Shown: positions 37,497-47,961, numbered from the stretch's first letter. The stretch: DNA of 64,000 nt from Gammaproteobacteria bacterium (GCA_016194635.1 JACQBC010000011.1:1-64000), one strand, 5' to 3'. Notes: generated from the letters alone by a model not told the origin. A program made the numbers and translations.

Positions 37497-37595
37497 TGAA
37501 CCCCCCTTTTCGGTAAATGAACTCGTGTATTATATGGCTTGGTTGACACAATTCTGCAACAAGTTCACTTATTATAATTTATATCCACATAAATA

Positions 37596-38525
37596 ATGCC
37601 TGAAACCCTCCGTATCGCCACCCGAAAAAGCCAACTGGCCCTGTGGCAGGCCAATGACGTGGCGGACCGTTTACGTGCCCGCCACCCCGGCCTGCAGATT
37701 GAATTAATCAAACTGACCACCCAGGGCGACAAGATTTTGGATGCCCCGCTTGCAAAAATCGGCGGTAAGGGCTTGTTTGTTAAGGAATTAGAACAGGGAT
37801 TGCTGAGCGGTGACGCGGATATCGCAGTGCATTCCATGAAGGATGTTCCGGTCGAATTACCCTCGGGATTGCACCTGCCGGTGATCTGTACCCGCGAAGA
37901 CCCGCGCGATGCCTTTGTGTCAAACCGTTACACCGGGTTCGCGCAGTTGCCGGCCGGGGCCAAGGTCGGCACCTCCAGTTTACGCCGGCAGTGCCAATTA
38001 CGTGCCCAGCGTTCGGATCTGCATTTTGTTGATTTGCGCGGCAATGTGAACACCCGTCTTCAAAAACTCGACCAGGGTGAGTTCGATGCGATCATCCTGG
38101 CCGCCGCGGGTTTAATCCGCCTGGGGTTTGCGGCGCGGATCCGCGAGTCCTTGGCGCCCGAGATCAGCCTGCCCGCCATCGGTCAGGGGGCGGTGGGGAT
38201 CGAATGCCGCGTCGCTGATGATCGGGTTAATGCCCTGATCCGTCCCCTGCACGACCCTAAAACCGCCCTACGGGTCGGGGCCGAGCGCGCCATGAACCGG
38301 CGTTTACAAGGCGGTTGTCAGGTGCCTATTGCAGGGTATGCGGAGATTGAACATGGGGTGATGTTATTGCGTGGCTTGGTGGGAACCCTCGATGGCCGCA
38401 CCGTGCTGCGCGCTGAAATTGCCGGGCCGCCCGAGCACGGCGACGAACTGGGGGAGGTATTGGCCGACGATCTGATTGCGCGTGGAGCCTTCGCCATCCT
38501 GGAGTCGCTGCGTGCCGAGCCTTGA
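37596..38525 (+). CDS. hemC: Porphobilinogen deaminase
   Basis: 309 residues. Typical start [15 protein letters not shown], the catalytic Asp region, and the dipyrromethane-cofactor Cys in [13 protein letters not shown]. It joins four porphobilinogens into hydroxymethylbilane. First gene of hemCDXY; its end overlaps hemD. Confidence 0.98.
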   Translation: MPETLRIATRKSQLALWQANDVADRLRARHPGLQIELIKLTTQGDKILDAPLAKIGGKGLFVKELEQGLLSGDADIAVHSMKDVPVELPSGLHLPVICTREDPRDAFVSNRYTGFAQLPAGAKVGTSSLRRQCQLRAQRSDLHFVDLRGNVNTRLQKLDQGEFDAIILAAAGLIRLGFAARIRESLAPEISLPAIGQGAVGIECRVADDRVNALIRPLHDPKTALRVGAERAMNRRLQGGCQVPIAGYAEIEHGVMLLRGLVGTLDGRTVLRAEIAGPPEHGDELGEVLADDLIARGAFAILESLRAEP

Positions 38526-39285
38526 GCTGGCGGGGATTCGCGTCCTGGTAACGCGTCCTGTGGGGCAGGCGCACGGACTTTGCCAAGGAATTGAGTCACA
38601 GGGCGGGCAGTGCCGATGCTTGCCGTTGCTCACTATCGTGGCTCCTTCGGATCCACGTCCCGCGGTGGAAACACTGGCGCATTTAGCGCGCTATCAATGG
38701 CTTATTTTTATCAGTGCTAATGCGGTATACCAGGGCTGGCCGTTTATCCAGGCGGCGGGGGGGCTGCCGCCCGGCATTGTAGTAGCTGCAGTGGGTCAAG
38801 CCACCGCGGCGGCCATTGTTGCGCACCGGGGCCGTGTTGATCACGTGCCTGAACAGGATTTCTCCAGTGAAGGTTTGTTGGCCTTGCCGGCGTTATACGC
38901 GGTCGCCGGGCAGGCGGTGTTGATTGTGCGTGGCGAAGGTGGCAAAGAAACCTTGGCGACGGAATTACGTCGGCGCGGCGCGCGCGTTGACTATGCCCAG
39001 GTGTATCGCCGTGAAGCCGTCGCCGCGCACTTGGGCGCATTGTGCGACGCCGCCGGCCAAGCGGAGGTTGATATTATTGCGATCAGCAGCGCCGAGGCAT
39101 TACGTCACCTGGCGGCATTAGCCCAAGCGCAGCACCAAGCCTGGGTGATGGCGCGTCCCTTGGTGGTGGTGCACCCGCGCCAGGTGGGTTTGGCGCAGTC
39201 GCTGGGGTTTACACTTACCCCACAGGTCGCTGACAATGCCAGTGATGAAGCCGTAGTGCAGGCTATCATTCGGATCTGTAATTAA
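38512..39285 (+). CDS. hemD: Uroporphyrinogen-III synthase
   Basis: 257 residues from GTG 38512, overlapping hemC by 14 bases; ATG 38476 would overlap it by 50. The sequence shows the weakly conserved HemD pattern ([36 protein letters not shown]-like [24 protein letters not shown]). It closes hydroxymethylbilane to uroporphyrinogen III. Confidence 0.93.
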   Translation: MPSLELAGIRVLVTRPVGQAHGLCQGIESQGGQCRCLPLLTIVAPSDPRPAVETLAHLARYQWLIFISANAVYQGWPFIQAAGGLPPGIVVAAVGQATAAAIVAHRGRVDHVPEQDFSSEGLLALPALYAVAGQAVLIVRGEGGKETLATELRRRGARVDYAQVYRREAVAAHLGALCDAAGQAEVDIIAISSAEALRHLAALAQAQHQAWVMARPLVVVHPRQVGLAQSLGFTLTPQVADNASDEAVVQAIIRICN

Positions 39286-39316
39286 CTTCTACCTCCGCTA
39301 ACTTTAAGGAGTAGCC

Positions 39317-40375
39317 GTGACGGATAAATCCTTACCCAGCCTGGCCCCGGACGAAATCAGTGCAGCGAGCCGCCCCGAACGCGGCAACAAAGCCCTCTAT
39401 TTAGGGGGGCTGCTGGTGGCTGTCGCCGCGCTGGGTTACGGCGGCTGGGAGGCGTATCTGCGGCTGCGCGCCGATCACCGTTTGTTGCTGCAATTGCAAG
39501 AAAAACAAATCACCTGGGAAAAGCACAACGCTGAACAACAGCAAACCCTTCAACAACGTTTCCAAGAACTGCAACAGGCGGATACGGATGCCGCGCAACA
39601 GTTAGCGCTGTTATTCGAACATGAACAGTCCGCGGGAGATGACTGGTTAGTATTAGAAGCCGACCACTTGATTGAAATCGCCAGTCAGCAACTGACGTTT
39701 AACCACGATGTGGTCACCGCCAGCAAGGCCCTGCAAAGCGCCGATGAACGTCTACGTGCCTCTCAACGCCCCGCCGTCATCAACGTACGCAAGGCGATTG
39801 CGGAAGATCTGCAGGCGCTACGCAACGCCGCCGGCGTCGACACGGTGGGGATAGCATTGAATTTATCCAGTCTAACCCATGACGTGGGCCGACTACCGTT
39901 ATTGACCCCCGATCCCGCGGCGCGCTCGCAAACGCCAACCACCACCGCGCCGGCTTCGCACAAGATCGAAACCTGGTCACAGGTACCGGCGGCGATCTGG
40001 CAAGATCTCAAATCGCTGGTGGTGATCCGAAATCACGACGAACCGGTTAGAGCGCTATTGGCGCCGGAACAACGGTTTTTTCTCACCGAAAACTTACGTC
40101 TACAATTGGAGCAGGCGCGCCTGGCATTGCTCAGCGGTGAGGCGCCGGTCTATAAGGAGCGTATCGATACTGCGATCCAATGGGTCCAGCGTTATTTTGA
40201 TAAAAACGCTAAACCCACCCAGGCGGCGCTGGACAATTTAAAACGCTTAGCGCAGATCGATATCGCGCCGAGTTTGCCGGATCTTAGCCGCAGTTATCAA
40301 GCGATCGCCCATTACCAGCAGCAACAGGCAAAAGCTTCCCCGCCCATACCCAACCGCCGGAACCCCGCACGATGA
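39317..40375 (+). CDS. hemX: HemX-like membrane protein
   Basis: 352 residues: a short cytoplasmic N-terminus, one membrane helix (about 26-46, ALYLGGLLVAVAALGYGG), a coiled coil rich in Gln/Glu, and a periplasmic helical domain (LVLEADHLIEIASQQLTFNHD is typical). Although named with haem genes, it has no proven haem-synthesis activity. It overlaps hemY by 4 bases. Confidence 0.92.
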   Translation: MTDKSLPSLAPDEISAASRPERGNKALYLGGLLVAVAALGYGGWEAYLRLRADHRLLLQLQEKQITWEKHNAEQQQTLQQRFQELQQADTDAAQQLALLFEHEQSAGDDWLVLEADHLIEIASQQLTFNHDVVTASKALQSADERLRASQRPAVINVRKAIAEDLQALRNAAGVDTVGIALNLSSLTHDVGRLPLLTPDPAARSQTPTTTAPASHKIETWSQVPAAIWQDLKSLVVIRNHDEPVRALLAPEQRFFLTENLRLQLEQARLALLSGEAPVYKERIDTAIQWVQRYFDKNAKPTQAALDNLKRLAQIDIAPSLPDLSRSYQAIAHYQQQQAKASPPIPNRRNPAR

Positions 40376-41610
40376 GGTGGTTGTTCAGTATTCTATCGGT
40401 GTTAACCTTGGCGGCGGCATTGGCCCTGTACCTGCAACAGGACCCCGGTTATGTGCTGCTTGGGCACGGCCATTACAGTGTCGAAATGAGCCTGACGTTG
40501 TTTATATTAGCGTTGTTGCTGGGGTTCGCGGTGCTATGGCTCGTGATATATGTCGTGACCGGGTTGTGGGGCATGCCGGGGTCGCTCAAACGTTGGCGTA
40601 AACGTCAACGGCTGGAGCGCGCGCGCCGCGACACCTTGCGCGGATTGATCCAGCTCGCCGAGGGCAACTGGGAAAAGGCCGAGCGGTTTTTGATCCGCCA
40701 TGCCTACGACAGCGACTTGCCCTTATTAAATTACCTGGCGGCGGCGCGTGCCGCCCACAAACAAAACCGTGCCGACAAACGCGACGAATACTACCGCCTG
40801 GCGCAACACACCACCGCCGAGTCATCGTTTGCGGTGGATTTGGCGAAATCCGAAATGCAATTGCTCTCCGGCCAATTACAAGAAGCGCTGGCCAACTTAC
40901 AACCCTTACACAAGCAGTCACCGCTGCATCCGCAGGTGTTATTTTTATTGGCGCGCGCCTACGAGGCGATGCGCAACTGGGATGAGTTGCGCGCCCTGCT
41001 GCCGAGTTTGCATCGTCGCGAAGTGTTTGGCGAGCAGCAGTTAAATTTATTAGAGCAAAAAGTCTATCGCGAATTATTAACCCTGGCGACCCAGCACAAT
41101 AATGTCAAACAACTTACCGATCTATGGCAGGCCATGACCCGCCGCATGCAGCAAAACGTGGACATGGCGCGGCATTACGCGCGCTGTTTGATGGCCTTAG
41201 AGCAACAGGGCATGGCCGAAGGGGTCGTGCGCGAAACCCTCAAACGTGGTTACGACCGCGACTTGATTTATCTATACGGTCTTATCGTTACCAAGGAAAG
41301 CGATAAACAACTGGCGACGGCGGAAAAGTGGTTAAACGGCAATGAGCGTGACCCGGTGTTGTTATTAACCCTGGGACGCTTGTGTTATCGCCACCAACTC
41401 TGGGGCAAGGCGCGTGCTTATTTAGATACCAGTTTGGGACTGGAGCCGCGCTCGGACACCCTGCGTGAATTGGGTCAGTTGATGGACCGGCTGAACCAAC
41501 CCAAGGAAGCCGCGGAGTATTACCGCAGAGGACTGATCCTCGCCCAAGAAGAAAAACTCGACGACCTGATCACCGTGACACCACAGGTGCAGTCGGTGTT
41601 GTCGATTTGA
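40372..41610 (+). CDS. hemY: HemY-like TPR membrane protein
   Basis: 412 residues. Two N-terminal membrane helices (about 5-20 and 40-63) and a large TPR-like cytoplasmic domain (NYLAAARAAHKQNRADKR, VLFLLARAYEAMRNWDEL). The gene order hemCDXY is standard in gammaproteobacteria. It is not the protoporphyrinogen oxidase that shares this name in Bacillus. Confidence 0.92.
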   Translation: MRWLFSILSVLTLAAALALYLQQDPGYVLLGHGHYSVEMSLTLFILALLLGFAVLWLVIYVVTGLWGMPGSLKRWRKRQRLERARRDTLRGLIQLAEGNWEKAERFLIRHAYDSDLPLLNYLAAARAAHKQNRADKRDEYYRLAQHTTAESSFAVDLAKSEMQLLSGQLQEALANLQPLHKQSPLHPQVLFLLARAYEAMRNWDELRALLPSLHRREVFGEQQLNLLEQKVYRELLTLATQHNNVKQLTDLWQAMTRRMQQNVDMARHYARCLMALEQQGMAEGVVRETLKRGYDRDLIYLYGLIVTKESDKQLATAEKWLNGNERDPVLLLTLGRLCYRHQLWGKARAYLDTSLGLEPRSDTLRELGQLMDRLNQPKEAAEYYRRGLILAQEEKLDDLITVTPQVQSVLSI

Positions 41611-41841
41611 GTAGTCGGGTGATTCCGCTTGAAAAGGCGCTGTCACCGCGTAAGGTGATAATCGGCTCACGTACTACTCTACCGGCTCCGGCGCATCATG
41701 TATTTTGATGAAGATCCTTGACGAGATGCGGGCGTTTCGTATACACATTGTCAGCCGGGATAGCCAACGACAACGGACGTTTTGGGCGATTCCGAGCCTT
41801 TAGCAACATCGGTTTAACCGCCCTGGTAGGGAGAGGGAGTC

Positions 41842-42140
41842 ATGGAAAAAATCAAGCACTCGGTCGGTCGAGGCGGGGTAAATACTCCCCGTGACATCGT
41901 GATCGTTCAACGGCTATTGAACCGGCATCAAACCTCCTCCGGCCCACTGCTGGCGGTGAACAGAATAATGGATGGACCACACTTGTCCAGGCCATTAAGG
42001 AGTTTCAACAGCGGGTCGTGAAAATGCCCCGTCCCGATGGCCGGGTTGATCCGGGCAAGACGACCGCTGAACTGTGGTACACCTCGCCGTACCTCGTGGT
42101 CATTCAGCCTATCAGTGTATGGTATGGCGAATATCATTAG
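41842..42140 (+). pseudogene. Frameshifted small peptidoglycan-binding-like protein
   Basis: A strong ribosome site (GGGAGAGGGAG) precedes ATG 41842. The first frame reads MEKIKHSVGRGGVNTPRDIV then VQRLLNRHQ, matching the start of the effector at 33029 (NTVGDLGSNTSEDVALVQ). Near 41958-41968 the frame slips and the domain continues in another frame as WTTLVQAIKEFQQRVVKM and PDGRVDPGKTT, ending at 42138-42140. The whole would be about 98 codons. One indel breaks it. It is probably a relic of a second effector or of a stand-alone binding domain. Confidence 0.72.
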
Positions 42141-42223
42141 TTACTGCCGAGGATAATCGCAAACGGATTCCAGACCTGCTTCCCATGTTAAGTAGACAGG
42201 GTCCCTTTTTACGTGAACCAACG

Positions 42224-43084
42224 TTACAACAACGCCGCCCGCAAATTGTCGGCGTGTTGCCGGACGGCCTTGGCGGTGGGGGCGATAATCTCCGGGCCGA
42301 GCTGGCACAGTGGCCAGGCGGCGGGGTCGATGTCGGGTGCGGTATCGCTTTCCACAAGCGGGCTGTTCAATTCCGTACTCACCGCCACGCTATTGGCGAT
42401 ATGCACAATCGCCGCTTGGCGCGGAAAGGTTGTGGCGAGGGTGGGTTGGTGGTGATAACGGATCGTTTCGATCAGCACTTCGGGCAGTTGCCAATGACGC
42501 GCCAATTCTGCGCCAACCATGCTGTGATCAAAACCCAGTAACTCCCGCTCGATCAGGAACAAATTAGCGTTGGCGGATTTATCCAGACACCGTTGCAGGG
42601 CCTGTTGGGATTGTTGTGGGATACGCTTAAACATGATGAGGTGTCCGATATCATGTAACAGCCCGGCGATAAACAGCGTGTCGCTGTGGGGTAGCTTGGC
42701 TTGTTCGGCGAGGAATTTTGCCGCCAAACCGCAGCGAATACTGTGCATCCAAAAATCCTCTAAGGCCAGCAGGCTGTTGGGGATCTTCTCGAACGCCGTG
42801 ACCGCCGCGCTCGCCAAGGCCAGATCGCGCAGGCGCTGGATACCGATAACCGCGATGGCCTTGCTGATGGTATCGATGCGGGCGCGCATGCCGAACATGG
42901 CGCTGTTGGCCAGGCGCAGCAAGCGCACGGTTAACCCTGGGTCTTGACCGATGACCTCGGCCAGTTGGGTTACGGTGCTGTGCGGGGTATTGATCAATTG
43001 ATTCAGTCGTACAAACACCGCCGGCAGTGAAACCAGTTCGTCGATGTTGTTGACAACATCTTTTAGTTGAACCGCTGTCGCCAT
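42224..43084 (-). CDS. HDOD-domain signalling protein
   Basis: 286 residues that are almost entirely an HDOD domain: LPAVFVRLNQLINTPHST, VIGQDPGLTVRLLRLANSAMFG, AVIGIQRLRDLALASAA, and a partial HD-like FIAGLLHDIGHLIM with HH in RYHHQPT. HDOD proteins are output or adaptor domains in chemotaxis, c-di-GMP and stress signalling; no catalytic activity is established. Monocistronic. Confidence 0.92.
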   Translation of the reverse strand: MATAVQLKDVVNNIDELVSLPAVFVRLNQLINTPHSTVTQLAEVIGQDPGLTVRLLRLANSAMFGMRARIDTISKAIAVIGIQRLRDLALASAAVTAFEKIPNSLLALEDFWMHSIRCGLAAKFLAEQAKLPHSDTLFIAGLLHDIGHLIMFKRIPQQSQQALQRCLDKSANANLFLIERELLGFDHSMVGAELARHWQLPEVLIETIRYHHQPTLATTFPRQAAIVHIANSVAVSTELNSPLVESDTAPDIDPAAWPLCQLGPEIIAPTAKAVRQHADNLRAALL

Positions 43085-43300
43085 GACCTGCTATTCCTAT
43101 GAGAGCATGCTGGAGTTATTGTTGCACCTAAATACCGGCTCTCAAGCGGCGAGCCCCTGCCGGATCGGTGCTCCCCGCCCCGGTTAGGATAACAACTAGC
43201 GCGCCGTGGAGGAGGTGACTCCGTGATTCAGTATAGGAGAGATAATTGCTACTGTTAGAGCCGGGTTTAAATAGCTGAGCAAGAGGTCATGGACCAGGGA

Positions 43301-44311
43301 TTAATCGTTGGCGTATTCAAACGCGTCAGAGAAGTACTGGTGCCGGGGTAAATGGTTGTGCATAAAGGCGTCGCGACCGGCGTAGACCATCGCGGGGGGG
43401 CCTGAGCCGTAGACTTCGTATCCACTTAAATCCGGGAAGTCGGCGGCGACGGCCGTGTGTACTAAACCGGTGCGTCCCTGCCAGTGATCCTCGGGATCGG
43501 GTTCGGATAGCACCGGAATGTAGCGAATCTGGGGATGACGTGTTGCCCAGTCACTGGCCAGTGCGTGCTGGTATAAGTCGCGCAGTCCACGCGCGCCCCA
43601 ATACAAGTACAACAAGCGCGGGATGCCGCGCGCGAGGCTGTCCTCAATGATGCTTTTGAGCGGCGCAAACCCGGTTCCCCCGGCCATCAGGATCACCGGG
43701 CGGGCGGAGGTATCGCGCAGATAAAACGATCCCAGCGGCCCCTCGATACGAAACAGATCATCGACTTTAATATGATCAAATATTTCGCCGGTAAACCGCC
43801 CGCCGTCGATATGGCGAATATGCAATTCAATATGCGTACTGTCTTGTGGCGCGGAGGCAATCGAAAAACTGCGCCGCCGCCCGTCTTTCAAGATAAAGTC
43901 AATGTACTGCCCGGCGTGAAACGCGAAGCGGATGCTGTCGGGCAGTTTTAATTTAACTTGTAAAACGTCGTGATTGAGCCGTTGGATAGTTTCAACCCGC
44001 ACCGGGGTGCGGCGTTTTTGAAAGGGGCTGGCCGGGCTGACTGGAGCGATGCTCAGAGTTAAATCCGAGCGCGGTTGCGCGGAGCAGCATAAAATATAGT
44101 GTTCCGCGCGTTCTGTTTCGGTTAATCCCGCGGCCTCTTGCCGGTAGTGGATCTGTCCGGAGAGCAGGCGGGCTTTGCACATGCCGCACAAACCGTTACG
44201 GCAGCCATACGGTAAATCGATCCCCACCCGCTGCGCGGCGTGTAACACCGTATCTTCGGGGTGGGCGCTAAATTGCTGCTGTCCCGGCTGTAAGGTAATC
44301 TGATAGTTCAT
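43301..44311 (-). CDS. 2Fe-2S ferredoxin / flavin reductase (CDP-6-deoxy-glucoseen reductase-like)
   Basis: 336 residues. The N-terminal plant-type ferredoxin domain has the cluster motif CRNGLCGMC with the fourth Cys near YILCCSAQP. It is followed by FAD (RRRSFSIASAP) and NAD (VILMAGGTGFAPLKSI) domains. It should pass electrons from NAD(P)H to an oxygenase or dehydratase. This protein is often found next to ubiD in gammaproteobacteria, as here, where the role is not settled. Confidence 0.9.
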   Translation of the reverse strand: MNYQITLQPGQQQFSAHPEDTVLHAAQRVGIDLPYGCRNGLCGMCKARLLSGQIHYRQEAAGLTETERAEHYILCCSAQPRSDLTLSIAPVSPASPFQKRRTPVRVETIQRLNHDVLQVKLKLPDSIRFAFHAGQYIDFILKDGRRRSFSIASAPQDSTHIELHIRHIDGGRFTGEIFDHIKVDDLFRIEGPLGSFYLRDTSARPVILMAGGTGFAPLKSIIEDSLARGIPRLLYLYWGARGLRDLYQHALASDWATRHPQIRYIPVLSEPDPEDHWQGRTGLVHTAVAADFPDLSGYEVYGSGPPAMVYAGRDAFMHNHLPRHQYFSDAFEYAND

Positions 44312-44435
44312 AACGTCGTGGTGGCGAAGAGCCGGGCATTATCGCTTAGCCGGGGCTGGATGAACACCGTTAAAGATTAGAAAACCACCCCTTAATAAGT
44401 ACGTCGCCCTGCGTGGGAGGCCAACCCGCACCCCT

Positions 44436-45899
44436 TTAAAGTCCGAACTGGCTCCAGAGGGCATCGATTTTAAGTTTTACCGCCGCGTCCATGGCAATCG
44501 GCTTACCCCACTCGCGTTGGGTTTCGGGGGGTATTTTATGGGTGGCGTCGATGCCGACCTTGCTGCCCAGTCCGGCGACCGGTGAGGCGAAATCGAGATA
44601 ATCGATGGGGGTGTTTTCCACCAGCACAAAATCTCGCGCGGGATCAACCCGGGTACTGAGGGCCCAGATCACATCTTGCCAATCGCGCACATTGATATCG
44701 TCATCGGTAACGATAATAAATTTGGTGTACATGAATTGCCGCAGGAACGACCAGATGCCGAACATCACCCGCTTGGCGTGACCGGGGAATTGTTTTTTCA
44801 TGCTGACCACCGCCAGCCGGTACGAGCAGGCTTCGGGCGGCAAATAAAAATCCACGATCTCGGGGAATTGCTTTTTCAGTAGCGGTATAAACACTTCGTT
44901 GAGGGCCCGTCCTAATACCGAGGGCTCATCCGGTGGGCGTCCGGTATAGGTGCTGTGGTAAATAGGATTATCGCGATGGGTGATACGCTCAATGGTAAAC
45001 ACCGGAAAAGGTTCAACTTCGTTGTAATACCCGGTGTGATCGCCGAACGGCCCCTCGGCCGCCATCTCGCCCGGATGGATCACACCTTCCAGGACAATCT
45101 CAGCGTAGGCCGGTACCTGCAGGTCGTTACCGATACATTTGACCAGTTCGGTTTTGTCCCCGCGCAATAACCCGGCGAAGGCGTATTCAGAAAGAGTATC
45201 GGGCACCGGGGTCACCGCGCCTAAAATCGTTGCCGGATCCGCGCCCAGCGCCACCGCGACAGGAAAGGCTTGACCCGGATAGGCCGCGCAAAAGTCCTTA
45301 AAGTCGAGTGCGCCGCCGCGTTGGGGCAGCCAGCGCATGATCAGCTTGTTTTTGCCAAGCACCTGCTGGCGGTAAATGCCGAGGTTTTGCCGTTCTTTAT
45401 GCGGTCCCTTGGTCACCACCAAGGCCCAGGTGATCAACGGACCGGCATCGCCCGGCCAGCAGGTTTGGATCGGCCAGTGGGATAAATCCACCGCGGCACC
45501 CTCTAAAACGTGTTGCTGGCAGGGGGCCGATTTCACTAACTTGGGTGACATGTGCAAGAGTTGTTTGAAGATCGGCAATTTTTCCCAAGCGTCTTTGAGT
45601 CCTTTCGGAGGGTCCGGCTCTTTGAGAAACGCCAATAACTGGCCCACCTCGCGCAGAGCGTCCACCGATGCCGCGCCCATGCCCAGGGCGACCCGTTCGG
45701 GGGTGCCGAATAAATTGCCCAATACCGGGATGTTAAAACCGCTGGGACACTCAAACAAGATCGCAGGCCCGGCGGCGCGCAGTACCCGGTCGCAGACTTC
45801 GGTCATTTCCAATTTTGGATCCACCGGCTGACTGATGCGTTTGAGTAAACCGCGTTGCTCTAATTGGGCAAGGAAATCGCGCAGATCACGATAGTGCAT
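44436..45899 (-). CDS. ubiD: 4-hydroxy-3-polyprenylbenzoate decarboxylase
   Basis: 487 residues, the length of E. coli UbiD (497). Family motifs include [16 protein letters not shown] at the start, and [20 protein letters not shown] and EVVDPARDF-like [20 protein letters not shown] later. The prFMN-dependent enzyme removes the carboxyl group in ubiquinone synthesis. UbiX, which makes prFMN, is not in the window. Confidence 0.97.
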   Translation of the reverse strand: MHYRDLRDFLAQLEQRGLLKRISQPVDPKLEMTEVCDRVLRAAGPAILFECPSGFNIPVLGNLFGTPERVALGMGAASVDALREVGQLLAFLKEPDPPKGLKDAWEKLPIFKQLLHMSPKLVKSAPCQQHVLEGAAVDLSHWPIQTCWPGDAGPLITWALVVTKGPHKERQNLGIYRQQVLGKNKLIMRWLPQRGGALDFKDFCAAYPGQAFPVAVALGADPATILGAVTPVPDTLSEYAFAGLLRGDKTELVKCIGNDLQVPAYAEIVLEGVIHPGEMAAEGPFGDHTGYYNEVEPFPVFTIERITHRDNPIYHSTYTGRPPDEPSVLGRALNEVFIPLLKKQFPEIVDFYLPPEACSYRLAVVSMKKQFPGHAKRVMFGIWSFLRQFMYTKFIIVTDDDINVRDWQDVIWALSTRVDPARDFVLVENTPIDYLDFASPVAGLGSKVGIDATHKIPPETQREWGKPIAMDAAVKLKIDALWSQFGL

Positions 45900-46104
45900 G
45901 GGGGGCCTGTAAGCAAAAATCCGCGCCTAAGTATACTCAAAGCTGAATTAACTTACCTGGCGTTTATGTTTTTGGGTGTGCTCGGCGGTGGCACGACCCG
46001 ATTTTAGATGAATTCGTTTTCAACTTCAGGTCAGTACGATGGGATTTTCCAGCGCTGTATTGAACACATCGTCATATGCTATAAAGCCGGCGTCACTAAG
46101 CCAC

Positions 46105-46236
46105 TTACTAGTGAGCGTATGGAAGGATACCCTCCAACCAAGACCGTCCGCAGCAGGAATGCTGCTGTCGAGTCTACAGGGAGGTATTGACGGCGTGTCT
46201 TGGTTGGGGAGCATCCTTTCCATGTGACTCAGTAAT
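46105..46236. repeat. Long-stem hairpin repeat, copy 5
   Basis: The left arm ends at 46144 and the right arm starts at 46197, enclosing a 52 nt core (CCGCAGCAGGAATGCTGC then GTCGAGTCTACAGG). The arms (GGAAGGATACCCTCCAACCAAGAC on the left, in two pieces) resemble copies 2 and 4 but carry more mismatches toward the ends. It lies in the 442 bp gap between ubiD and the exonuclease III gene; nothing else is seen in that gap. Confidence 0.87.
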
Positions 46237-46341
46237 AATTGCACAATTTTGTCGGCGGGCCTGCCGGGCGTAACGCGAGTTGCTCAGCGTGTATTAATAT
46301 AGATGGGCAGCTTCCTTTAGCTTAAACAGGGCTAGGTTGGG

Positions 46342-47115
46342 TTAGACAAATTCGGCTAGCACCGGGGTGTGGTCGGAGGGACGTTCCCAACCGCGGGGCG
46401 CGGTATCGATCCGCACCGCGTGACAGTGGGGAACAAGGGCGGCGGAGACCAGCAGGTGGTCAATGCGTAAACCGTGGTTGCGGACAAACCCGGCGGCGCG
46501 GTAGTCCCACCAGCTAAAACCTCCCGCGGGTTGGTCAAACAGCCGGTAACTGTCCTGTAACCCCAGCGCTAATAAACCCGTAAACGCCTCTCGTTCGGCA
46601 GGGCTGACCAGCACCGATCCTTCCCACGCCTTGGGGTCGTGGACATCACGATCCTCGGGAGCAATATTAAAATCCCCCATTACCACCAGCTTGGGATAGC
46701 GTTGCAATTGTTGTTGCAGGTAAGCGTGTAACGCGGCCAACCAGCGCAACTTGTAGTGGTATTTATCGGAATCCACCTCCGCACCATTGGGCACGTAGAC
46801 GTTTATCACGCGCAGATCACCGTAACTGGCGGTGATCAGGCGCCGCTGTGGATCCTCGGTAAGCGCCGGTAATTGGGTTTCAATATCGCTAAGCGGTGGC
46901 ACTGCGCGCGCGACTATGGCGACACCGTTATAGGTTTTTTGTCCCGCGAAAATGACCTGGTAACCGGCTTGGGTGAATTCGGCGTGAGGGAATTGATCGT
47001 CGTTGAGTTTGGTTTCTTGCAGGCCGATCAGATCCGGTTGTGCCTGCGCCAACCATTGCAATAAGTGAGGTAGTCGTACTCGTAGTGAGTTAACATTCCA
47101 TGTGGCGATCTTCAT
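46342..47115 (-). CDS. xth: Exodeoxyribonuclease III
   Basis: 257 residues. Endonuclease/exonuclease/phosphatase motifs are complete: WNVNSLRVR, GLQETKLND (metal Glu), VYVPNGAEVDSDKY, VMGDFNIAPEDRDVHD, FSWWDYRAAGF and the final SDHTPVLAEF. It acts on abasic sites and 3' ends in base excision repair. Its start overlaps the stop of the SH3 gene by a base, so they may be co-transcribed. Confidence 0.95.
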   Translation of the reverse strand: MKIATWNVNSLRVRLPHLLQWLAQAQPDLIGLQETKLNDDQFPHAEFTQAGYQVIFAGQKTYNGVAIVARAVPPLSDIETQLPALTEDPQRRLITASYGDLRVINVYVPNGAEVDSDKYHYKLRWLAALHAYLQQQLQRYPKLVVMGDFNIAPEDRDVHDPKAWEGSVLVSPAEREAFTGLLALGLQDSYRLFDQPAGGFSWWDYRAAGFVRNHGLRIDHLLVSAALVPHCHAVRIDTAPRGWERPSDHTPVLAEFV

Positions 47116-47936
47116 TACAGCCGGAATCCGCCGTGGCGCTTGCGGGAAAAATAATCATAACCATAGATACCGGCCGTCGCGCCGAGGGTCAATACTACCA
47201 GCATAATCAACCAATACCAAAACGGGAACTTGGGGCGAATAGCCGCGAGTTCGGCGTTGGTAGGAACTTTTTCCCCTTTGAGATTGGCCACGGCGGCCTC
47301 AATCCGTACCCGCAGGGCTTGGTTGTCACCGTCCAGTTGTTGCAATTGCCTGCTGAGATCCAGCGGCTGGGCGGTGGTAGGTGCTGGAGTGTTTTTTTCA
47401 ACCTCCAGTTTAGCGAGCTTATCCTGCAGGCGGGCGATCTCGGCCTTGGCCTTGGTGATTTCCTCGGTATTGGGCGGGATCGGCTCCGCGTTGCTGCTTT
47501 TCTTGAGGGCGTCGTTTAATTCCTTGATTGTGGTCTTGGCGTTGGAGGCCTCATCGCGATGCACTTGTAGTTCACGCTCGACGCGATCCAACTCGGAGTT
47601 GAGTTTGTTGTTGGCGGCTTGTTCCTCGGCCAACTGCGCCTGCACCGACTCTAATTCAGCGCTGACGGGTTTTTCCTTTTTTAAAAATTTGCTGCTGACC
47701 CAACCCTCTTGCCCATCGGGGGTGCGTACCCGCAGAAAGTTGTCATTGCGCAATAACACGTTCACCGGCGTGCCACTGACGATACTGATGATCACCGGAC
47801 TTTGCTCGTTAGGCATTTGATGCACCCCCAGCAAAATGCGGTCGGTAACGTAAAGTGTTTCAGCGTTGGCGGCGCTGTTCATTAGCATGAATAAACACAC
47901 GGCCGCGAAGCAGTGCCGAAGAGTTATGTGCGTCAT
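47115..47936 (-). CDS. SH3-domain membrane-anchored protein (TIGR04211 type)
   Basis: 273 residues from ATG 47936. A signal peptide (CFAAVCLFMLMNSAANAE) is followed by a bacterial SH3 domain (about 24-90, YVTDRILLGVHQMPNEQSP ... GQEGWVSSKFL), a coiled coil (about 95-190) and a C-terminal membrane helix (FWYWLIMLVVLTLGATAGI). These proteins are widespread in gammaproteobacteria; a cell-envelope role is presumed. A longer upstream frame to 48191 runs through prlC and is not used. Confidence 0.92.
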   Translation of the reverse strand: MTHITLRHCFAAVCLFMLMNSAANAETLYVTDRILLGVHQMPNEQSPVIISIVSGTPVNVLLRNDNFLRVRTPDGQEGWVSSKFLKKEKPVSAELESVQAQLAEEQAANNKLNSELDRVERELQVHRDEASNAKTTIKELNDALKKSSNAEPIPPNTEEITKAKAEIARLQDKLAKLEVEKNTPAPTTAQPLDLSRQLQQLDGDNQALRVRIEAAVANLKGEKVPTNAELAAIRPKFPFWYWLIMLVVLTLGATAGIYGYDYFSRKRHGGFRL

Positions 47937-47961
47937 TGAATTAGGATCCGTCTTGCATGGG

